Positions 1 through 4,752 of a stretch of 5,689 nt of DNA are shown piece by piece. This DNA comes from Clostridiales bacterium (GTDB taxonomy: Bacteria > Bacillota_A > Clostridia > Lachnospirales > Bianqueaceae). Position 1 is the stretch's first letter; the number at the start of each line of letters is the position of its first letter. The stretch covers positions 1 through 5,689 of the forward strand of contig JAHZBS010000158.1 in assembly GCA_019423265.1 (NCBI GenBank). Direction: 5' to 3'. The notes under the pieces were generated by a model. That model made no database searches and was not told where the DNA came from. It saw only the letters and a list, made by a program, of their open reading frames with translations. Position numbers and translations under genes: made by a program.

Positions 1-481
1 TCAGGATATAATTCGTAGTCCCGTTGAGAATTCCCATGACCTCAATAAAGTATTCGGGGGTCAGCGACATGTTCATGGTTCGGATAACGGGAATGCCTCC
101 CCCAACGCTGGCCTCGAAGAAAAAGTTCACATGATGCGCCTCTGCAATCTTCAAAAGCTGCGCACCGTAAGCCGCTACCAATTCCTTATTGGAAGTGGCG
201 ACGCTCTTTCCCGCCTCCAGAGAGGCCCGGACAAATTCGTAGGCGGGATGCAGGCCGCCCATGGCCTCCGCCACGATCTTGACATCCGGATCCTGTACGA
301 TCACCTGAAAATCTTTGACCAGCTTCCTCTGTACCGGATCTCCCGGAAAATCCCGGAGATCTAATACATATTTCACCCGCAGCGGGCACCCTGCTTTTTT
401 TTCAATCACATCCTGATTGATCTTCAATACTTCCACAACGCCGGAACCGATGGTTCCGTATCCCAATACCGCAACATCCAT
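1..481 (-). CDS. hom: Homoserine dehydrogenase, N-terminal 160 residues (runs off left edge)
   Basis: This enzyme reduces aspartate-4-semialdehyde to homoserine with NAD(P)H in the cytoplasm, the branch step to threonine and methionine. Reading back from the ATG at 481 gives an open frame to the window edge. It begins MDVAVLGYGTIGSGV, a Rossmann nucleotide loop (GYGTIG, residues 7-12). AEAMGG lies at 71-76 and SNKEL at 97-101, whose Lys99 matches the conserved catalytic/substrate lysine of the family. GGGIPVIR is at 127-134 and NGTTNYIL, a family signature, at 153-160. About 250 or more further residues, including the rest of the catalytic domain and any C-terminal ACT domain, lie outside the window. 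The start is supported by GAGGGAG (about 490-496, minus strand), which lies at the end of the upstream gene and suggests translational coupling. It is the second gene of an operon after the ACT protein, with a 6-nt gap. Nothing in the visible part looks broken. Confidence 0.95.
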   Translation of the reverse strand, partial: MDVAVLGYGTIGSGVVEVLKINQDVIEKKAGCPLRVKYVLDLRDFPGDPVQRKLVKDFQVIVQDPDVKIVAEAMGGLHPAYEFVRASLEAGKSVATSNKELVAAYGAQLLKIAEAHHVNFFFEASVGGGIPVIRTMNMSLTPEYFIEVMGILNGTTNYIL

Positions 482-487
482 TGCCGC

Positions 488-931
488 TCACTCCCTCGCT
501 AAAATTTTGATGGCATGGACGCCGGGCAGCTTCCGCAGTGCGTCGATGATTTCTGTGATGGACCATGCCTCTTCCAACACCTCAATACTCATGGAGATAT
601 CCGCAACCCCGTTGATGGGGATCGATTGATGAATAGTCAAGATATTGGCCTTTGCCTCTCCGATGACCGCCAAAAGCTGTGACAGAACCCCCGGTTCATC
701 ATCCAGCGTACAGGCGATGGTTACGGTCTTTTTGTGGGCCGTATCGGTAAAAGGCTCAATCATATCTTTATATTTGTAAAAAGAGCTTCTGCTGATTTTC
801 AAAAGCTCCGTTGCCTCCTGGACAGTCTGAACCTGCCCCGTCAAAAGCAGCCGCTTCGCCTCCACAACTTTGACGAAAACCTCCGGCAGTGCCTCCCGGT
901 CGACGATATAGTATTCTGTTCTGAATGCCAT
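488..931 (-). CDS. pheB: HTH + ACT domain protein, PheB type (UPF0735)
   Basis: This 147-residue protein has the usual length of the UPF0735/PheB family. Residues about 30-55 contain a small helix-turn-helix-like segment (TVQEATELLKISRSSFYKYKD) of the type that is a hallmark of this family. Residues about 69-145 form an ACT domain, with the typical turn DDEPGVLSQLL at 77-87 and IHQSIPINGVADIS at 100-113. ACT domains bind amino acids. In Bacillus subtilis the homologue PheB was once called a chorismate mutase, but the family is better viewed as a putative amino-acid-responsive regulator, and its true role is unclear. A strong Shine-Dalgarno (AGGTGAGG just upstream of 931) fixes the start; an upstream in-frame ATG is closed at once by TGA. 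It is the first gene of the operon, 6 nt ahead of hom, which favours a role in sensing aspartate-family or aromatic amino acids. That role is inference. Confidence 0.88.
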   Translation of the reverse strand: MAFRTEYYIVDREALPEVFVKVVEAKRLLLTGQVQTVQEATELLKISRSSFYKYKDMIEPFTDTAHKKTVTIACTLDDEPGVLSQLLAVIGEAKANILTIHQSIPINGVADISMSIEVLEEAWSITEIIDALRKLPGVHAIKILARE

Positions 932-980
932 TTCCTCACCTCATGTTCTTTGTACAAATACATGTGTTTTCGTAATAAAG

Positions 981-1009
981 AATATAACACAGATTTGGCT
1001 GGCCGTCAA
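981..1009 (-). promoter_or_regulatory. Sigma-A-type promoter of the pheB-hom operon
   Basis: On the minus strand, TTGACG (1009-1004) and TATATT (986-981) are separated by exactly 17 nt, and a TGn extended -10 element (TGT) precedes the -10 box. Transcription should begin near 974, leaving a leader of only about 43 nt before the ATG at 931. That is too short for a T-box or a large riboswitch. The leader contains the small inverted repeat TGTA-caaa-TACA (951-962), which could be an operator but is not a recognised one. Confidence 0.8.
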
Positions 1010-1094
1010 GAGCGGCAGAAACAAATGCGGATGACCTCATATGGATTCAATGCGTAAACTTTCACAAAATTATGCATGATTTCCAGAAATTGTC

Positions 1095-1123
1095 TTGCCA
1101 AATTTTGTCGAATACTGTAATAT
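1095..1123 (+). promoter_or_regulatory. Sigma-A-type promoter of the ibrA-ibrB cassette
   Basis: TTGCCA (1095-1100) and TAATAT (1118-1123) are separated by a 17-nt spacer, a good match to a vegetative promoter. The predicted start is near 1130, giving a leader of about 110 nt. This promoter points away from the pheB promoter; their -35 elements are about 85 bp apart, back to back. No competing plus-strand promoter as good as this one was seen in 932-1241. Confidence 0.7.
1103..1112 (+). promoter_or_regulatory. Spo0A-box-like sequence inside the promoter spacer
   Basis: The sequence TTTTGTCGAA contains the core TGTCGAA, identical to the Spo0A (0A) box consensus of sporulating Firmicutes. It lies between the -35 and -10 boxes of the cassette promoter, a position where a bound regulator would most likely block RNA polymerase. 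A seven-base match can arise by chance, and nothing in the window shows that the organism has Spo0A. Confidence 0.3.
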
Positions 1124-1130
1124 AGAGGTA

Positions 1131-1205
1131 GCGATTCAACAGAGCGTTTTTTGAATGCACTGACTTGAAAACCCAACGTTTCCTGTTTCAAAAGCAGCCC
1201 TGTTG
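1131..1205 (+). promoter_or_regulatory. Structured 5' leader of ibrA with alternative hairpins
   Basis: The first transcribed bases can form a hairpin between ATTCAA (1134-1139) and TTGAAT (1151-1156), extendable by GC on each side with one bulged base. The same 5' arm overlaps CAACAG (1137-1142), which is fully complementary to CTGTTG (1200-1205). The longer fold would enclose a third pair, TTGAAA (1165-1170) with TTTCAA (1186-1191). The first and second pairings exclude each other. The stems are short and AT-rich, so this is a suggestion only; no known riboswitch or T-box signature (such as the TGGNACCGCG T-box) was seen. Confidence 0.3.
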
Positions 1206-1215
1206 CCTACTATAT

Positions 1216-1245
1216 AAAGGAGACAATGTGCAGCAAAAACCATGA
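1216..1245 (+). promoter_or_regulatory. Ribosome binding site and five-codon ORF coupled to the ibrA start
   Basis: AAAGGAG at 1216-1222 is the only strong Shine-Dalgarno before ibrA, but it ends 19 nt upstream of the ATG at 1242, too far for normal initiation. It sits 5 nt before a GTG at 1228 that opens the tiny frame MQQKP and ends with TGA at 1243-1245. That TGA overlaps the ibrA ATG (ATGA, 1242-1245), and a second in-frame ATG follows at 1245. The ibrA frame cannot be extended upstream to an earlier start, because TAA at 1215-1217 closes it and no start codon lies between. Translation of the mini-ORF followed by re-initiation at ibrA is a reasonable reading. Confidence 0.45.
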
Positions 1246-2558
1246 TGAAACAATATACCGGACAAAATGTATTGGATGCACTGCTGGACAGATTGAGCTA
1301 CGTATTTACAGAATTTGATAACATCTACGTATCCTTTTCCGGAGGAAAGGACAGCGGTTTGCTGCTGAATCTTACGCTGGACTTCCAAAAAAAATACTAT
1401 CCTAACAAACGGATCGGTGTATTTCATCAAGATTTCGAGGCACAGTATACCGTTACAACCGAATATATAGAGCGCACTTTTGCCCGGATAGAACAGGATG
1501 TGGAGCCATACTGGGTGTGTCTGCCCATGGCGACACGGACCGCTCTCAGCAGTTACGAAATGTTCTGGTATCCGTGGGACGATACAAGGGAATCTTCCTG
1601 GGTTCGTCCCATGCCGAACCATCCATACGTGATCAATCTGGATCACAATCCCATGACCACCTACCGCTACCGTATGCGCCAGGAAGATTTGGCTAAGCAG
1701 TTTGGCCGCTGGTACCGCCTGTCCCATGGAGATGGGAAAACTGTGTGTCTTCTCGGCATACGCACAGATGAGTCTTTGCAGAGATACAGCGGCATCGTCA
1801 ACAAAAAACACGGATATGAGGGCAAATGCTGGATCAGCAAACAGTTTAAAAATGTCTGGTGCGCTTCCCCTCTGTATGATTGGTCGATCAGCGATGTGTG
1901 GCATGCGAACGCTCTCTTTGGGTATGAATATAATCATTTATACGATCTATACTTTATGGCGGGGCTTAAACCGGATCAGATGCGAGTGGCCTCCCCGTTT
2001 AACGACTATGCCAAAGACAGTTTGAATCTGTACCGCGTGATCGATCCGGAAATATGGACGAAGCTTGTGGGGAGAGTACAGGGCGTCAACTTTGGAGCCA
2101 TCTACGGAAAGACAAAAGCGATGGGATACCGGAACCTAACGCTTCCCGATGGATATACTTGGGAAGCCTACACAAAATTTCTGCTGGACACGCTGCCAGC
2201 ACGGCTCAAAAATAACTATGTCAAAAAGTTCAATACATCCATTGAGTTCTGGCACAAGACAGGCGGTGGCCTGGAGGAAAAGACCATTCAGGAGCTCTTG
2301 GACCACGGCTACAATATCCGCCGCAATGGAGTCTCCAACTATACCGTTAAAAAAAATTCCCGCGTCGTGTTCGTCGGCAAAATTCCCGATCACACCGATG
2401 ATATCAAGTCGACAAAGGATCTCCCGAGTTGGAAGCGCATGTGTTATTGTATCCTAAAAAATGACCACACCTGCCGGTTTATGGGCTTCGGGCCCACAAG
2501 ACAACAGCAGAAGCATATTGATCTCCTACGGCGAAAATACAGCAAGGTAGGTAATTAA
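1242..2558 (+). CDS. ibrA: IbrA-type PP-loop protein (PAPS reductase-like, DUF3440)
   Basis: A 438-residue protein of usual length for the IbrA/DUF3440 family. The N-terminal adenosine-nucleotide alpha-hydrolase (PP-loop) domain has FSGGKDSGLLL at 32-42, the ATP pyrophosphatase loop. It is followed by LGIRTDES (171-178) and SPLYDWSISDVW (209-220), both shared with PAPS/adenylylsulfate reductases and DndC-like proteins. The second half (about 265-435) is the family-specific region, ending in a WKRMCYCILKNDHTC segment (397-411) with Cys401, Cys403 and Cys411. The ECGLH-type catalytic motif of true PAPS reductases is absent, so sulfate assimilation is unlikely. ATP-dependent adenylation or sulfur chemistry on a nucleic acid or protein is a plausible inference. 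In E. coli ECOR-9, IbrA with IbrB activates prophage eib genes; the mechanism is unknown. ibrB starts one base after the stop. The start could be 1242 or 1245; family members begin similarly close to the PP-loop. Confidence 0.9.
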   Translation: MMKQYTGQNVLDALLDRLSYVFTEFDNIYVSFSGGKDSGLLLNLTLDFQKKYYPNKRIGVFHQDFEAQYTVTTEYIERTFARIEQDVEPYWVCLPMATRTALSSYEMFWYPWDDTRESSWVRPMPNHPYVINLDHNPMTTYRYRMRQEDLAKQFGRWYRLSHGDGKTVCLLGIRTDESLQRYSGIVNKKHGYEGKCWISKQFKNVWCASPLYDWSISDVWHANALFGYEYNHLYDLYFMAGLKPDQMRVASPFNDYAKDSLNLYRVIDPEIWTKLVGRVQGVNFGAIYGKTKAMGYRNLTLPDGYTWEAYTKFLLDTLPARLKNNYVKKFNTSIEFWHKTGGGLEEKTIQELLDHGYNIRRNGVSNYTVKKNSRVVFVGKIPDHTDDIKSTKDLPSWKRMCYCILKNDHTCRFMGFGPTRQQQKHIDLLRRKYSKVGN

Positions 2559-2559
2559 A

Positions 2560-3102
2560 ATGGCATACAAAAGTCCAGTATATAATGTGATCCCCGTTCC
2601 CATCCAAAAGGTCGTTCCCAACACATATAATCCTAACTCCGTCGCCCCGCCGGAACTAAAGCTGCTCTATGACAGCATCAAAGAAGATGGCTATACCATG
2701 CCCATCGTGTGTTATTATGAGAAGAATCGGGACATCTATGTGATAGTGGATGGCTTCCACCGCTATCGCATCATGTTGGAGCATCCGGATATCTATGAGC
2801 GCGAAGGGGGACTATTGCCAGTCTCTGTCATCGATAAACCCTTGGATCACCGCCTGGCGAGCACCATCCGGCATAACCGGGCGAGAGGTTCCCACAATGT
2901 AGACCTCATGAGCAACATCATTAAGGAGCTGCACGAAATCGGCAGGTCAGATGCCTGGATCTCCAAACACCTGGGCATGGATCGGGATGAGATCCTGCGG
3001 CTCAAGCAGCTTACGGGGCTTATCTCCCTTTTTAAGGACGTGAAATTCGGAACGGCGTGGAAGCCGGCAGAGGATTGTGAGGACCCAGACAACAAAGCGT
3101 AA
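2560..3102 (+). CDS. ibrB: IbrB-type ParB/sulfiredoxin-fold protein with HTH
   Basis: A 180-residue protein. Residues about 8-110 form a ParB N-terminal (ParB/Srx) domain. PNTYNPN at 20-26 is the entry strand and loop; VDGFHRYR at 63-70 matches the GERR/GCHR nucleotide-binding box of ParB and sulfiredoxin; TIRHNRARGSHNVD at 102-115 resembles ParB box III (EN-x-R-x). Residues about 128-153 (SDAWISKHLGMDRDEILRLK) are a ParB-like helix-turn-helix. The C-terminus (LFKDVKFGTAW, 157-167) also looks typical of IbrB-like proteins, and no centromere-partition dimerisation domain is present, so it is not a chromosome-segregation ParB. The family pairs with IbrA; DNA or nucleotide binding that directs IbrA is inferred. 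The ATG follows the ibrA stop by one base, with a weak AGGTAGG (2545-2551) as ribosome site, so translation is probably coupled to ibrA. Confidence 0.88.
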   Translation: MAYKSPVYNVIPVPIQKVVPNTYNPNSVAPPELKLLYDSIKEDGYTMPIVCYYEKNRDIYVIVDGFHRYRIMLEHPDIYEREGGLLPVSVIDKPLDHRLASTIRHNRARGSHNVDLMSNIIKELHEIGRSDAWISKHLGMDRDEILRLKQLTGLISLFKDVKFGTAWKPAEDCEDPDNKA

Positions 3103-3132
3103 GGCTCGCAGCCCTCCTTGTCCAGCCTCCAA

Positions 3133-3188
3133 TACAAAAGAATCGCCTGATTCGCTGTCTCTACAGCTTTCAGGCGACTCTTTTTGTA
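3133..3188. terminator. Bidirectional intrinsic terminator between convergent operons
   Basis: TACAAAAG-AATCGCCTGA (3133-3150) pairs with TCAGGCGACTCTTTTTGTA (3170-3188), with one mismatch and a one-base offset in the A/T tract. An inner stem, GCTGT (3154-3158) with ACAGC (3163-3167), closes a CTCT loop. A T-run follows the stem on the plus strand and the A-rich left flank supplies a U-run for the minus strand, so the hairpin should stop both ibrB transcription and the DUF4340 operon. It starts 30 nt after the ibrB stop and about 20 nt from the DUF4340 stop. Confidence 0.85.
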
Positions 3189-3207
3189 CGCGATCTGCGT
3201 CCTCACC

Positions 3208-4752
3208 TTACGATTCGGAATCCTGAGTCAGACACGCCTCTAATGCGCTCCACATCGTGTTAAATTGATCATAGTTACAGGCAAACCATGTGTCCTCGTC
3301 AATCTGCGTCACATAGTAGAACTCCGAGAGCTTATAGTATTTCACCGTGTAGCTGGTGCCGTCGAGGAAGGAAAACTCAAAGGTGATGGCATCCGTCTCA
3401 TCGTACTCCGGTTTCTCCTTGTAGATCTCGTAGTCCGGCATAATACCGATGACGCCTTGATACGCCTTCTTAAACAGATCTTCCTTGGTCAATGTATCGT
3501 TGACCCGGTAGGCGACCAGCGGATCCTCGGAATCGTCAGACTCGTCCGACGTCTCCTCAACCTGTTCCCGCTTAATGGACAGAGTATAGGTTCCCTTATC
3601 GCCAGTCACCTTCAGGACGTCCACCCTGTCGATGTTGTTCAGGTAAACCAGCTTCTGAATATACGTAAAGGGCTTAAAGTCCACATCATCCAGGAATGAT
3701 TTTTGGATGCCAAAGACCTCGTCTGAATCTCCCTCGCGGAAGTAGATCATCGAATCATCATCCCCATAGGTGAAGCCAAAATAGTAATCGACTGTCGTAT
3801 ACTCATACTCCGGCTCCGCGTCGGAATCATCGCTGGCCAGCTGTGTGCGGGTTGTCATCTTCAGCCGGTATTCCGGCTCGTCCCCGACTCCGTATCGATC
3901 CAGGTCCGTGCAGTTTTCCTCAATCTGATCTACGATGGTGATGGTCCCAATGGCCTTAAACAGCTCCGAAATGTTGCCCGTCACTTCCATCGTCGGATTG
4001 TCATAGGGCTGTTTTAGCGTGTAATAGCTCATGTGGTATTCCCAATTTTCCGTTTCGGGAATCTCACCGAGATACTGGATCTCGATTGGCCGCTCCCCCT
4101 TCTGCTGGGCAAAGAAATAGTAGAGCTCATCCTCTGTGCTGACACTGCTGGAGCTGACATTGCGCAGGCTTGACAGGGTCGCCGTCGCCGCATTTCCCGG
4201 TGAGCTGCCCAGAGTGTACAGCGGCGGGTCCCCCTCCACCATGCCATAGTAATAGATCCCATCCGGTGTATTATCTCCGAACAACACTTTCTTCTGGGTG
4301 CCATCCTCCAGCGTAATGGTCACAGTCGCCACCGGGTTCTTAAGGCCGAATTCCGCCAGATCCACATTGGCTGCATCCTCGTTGACTAGAGCGCTGGCGT
4401 TCAGCCGCGTTCCGATGGCTACAAGGTTGCTGATGGATGTGGAGTTTAGCGTCCAGTCCTCATGCCCCTCAATATACCAGGTCAGCGTTTCTTCCGGCTC
4501 TCCGCTCTCATCGCTGCTCTCCTTGGTTTCCTTTTTCAAAAGCAGTGTGTATTCGTCTGTTTTGTTCTTGACCGCAATGGACTTGAGGGTATTTTCCTCA
4601 TTCTCCAGAATCACGCCGTAGGTCGAGGCGGAATACGAGGATGAGGAATCTTCGTCGGTTTCGTTTTTCTTCAAGATCACCACGGCTGATAGTGTCCCCA
4701 CGAGCAGAACCAACACCAAACATAAAACCAGCAGCCGTTTTCCCCTGCTCAT
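3208..4752 (-). CDS. Membrane-anchored DUF4340 protein
   Basis: A 514-residue protein with a short basic N-terminus (MSRGKR) and one hydrophobic helix at about 7-27, then a Ser/Asp-rich linker. It is probably anchored in the membrane with its bulk outside; there is no lipobox Cys at the right place. The outer part matches the DUF4340 pattern. One unit spans about 55-275, with TWYIEGHEDWTLNS at 90-103, EFGLKNPVATVTI at 134-146 and LFGDNTPDGIYYY at 157-169. A second, less obvious unit lies at about 370-495 (IDRVDVLKV; YRVNDTLTKEDLFKKAY; FLDGTSYTVKYY). Acidic low-complexity loops interrupt it at about 75-90, 305-320 and 396-412. Family function is unknown; it is usually encoded after a GldG-family protein in ABC-exporter operons. 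ATG at 4752 overlaps the upstream stop by 4 nt and has an ideal AGGAGG 8 nt before it. It is the last gene of its operon. Confidence 0.85.
   Translation of the reverse strand: MSRGKRLLVLCLVLVLLVGTLSAVVILKKNETDEDSSSSYSASTYGVILENEENTLKSIAVKNKTDEYTLLLKKETKESSDESGEPEETLTWYIEGHEDWTLNSTSISNLVAIGTRLNASALVNEDAANVDLAEFGLKNPVATVTITLEDGTQKKVLFGDNTPDGIYYYGMVEGDPPLYTLGSSPGNAATATLSSLRNVSSSSVSTEDELYYFFAQQKGERPIEIQYLGEIPETENWEYHMSYYTLKQPYDNPTMEVTGNISELFKAIGTITIVDQIEENCTDLDRYGVGDEPEYRLKMTTRTQLASDDSDAEPEYEYTTVDYYFGFTYGDDDSMIYFREGDSDEVFGIQKSFLDDVDFKPFTYIQKLVYLNNIDRVDVLKVTGDKGTYTLSIKREQVEETSDESDDSEDPLVAYRVNDTLTKEDLFKKAYQGVIGIMPDYEIYKEKPEYDETDAITFEFSFLDGTSYTVKYYKLSEFYYVTQIDEDTWFACNYDQFNTMWSALEACLTQDSES

Noticed and set aside
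932..974. T-box or amino-acid riboswitch before pheB-hom
   Set aside because: The predicted transcript leader is only about 43 nt, with no terminator hairpin or T-box signature.
1187..1198. Recurring TTTCAAAAGCAG-like words (near 150, 797, 840, 1187 and 4536) as a dispersed repeat
   Set aside because: The matches are short, vary at the ends and mostly lie inside unrelated coding frames (Leu-Leu-Lys type codons), so chance and codon use explain them.
1386..1395. A8 tract in ibrA (1387-1394), with others in ibrA near 2349-2356 and in hom, as phase-variation or frameshift sites
   Set aside because: The tracts encode ordinary Lys codons, the frame is intact, and an unrelated core gene has the same length of tract; no overlapping alternative frame of interest.
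1188..1937. A 249-codon open frame on the minus strand opposite ibrA
   Set aside because: It lies antisense to a gene with clear PP-loop motifs, has no recognisable domain or ribosome site, and its composition (His/Pro/Cys/Phe-rich) is typical of a shadow frame.
2560..3102. Plasmid or chromosome partition ParB
   Set aside because: No ParA gene is adjacent, the C-terminal dimerisation domain is missing, and the partner is an IbrA-type protein; the IbrB family fits better.
2847..3206. A 119-codon minus-strand frame across ibrB and the terminator
   Set aside because: It would read through the terminator hairpin and is antisense to the ParB-like gene; no family resemblance.
3265..3699. A 144-codon plus-strand frame opposite the DUF4340 gene
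   Set aside because: It is a shadow of a well-supported gene with coupled start and ideal ribosome site; rich in Val/Leu/Ile from complementary Asp/Asn/Tyr codons.
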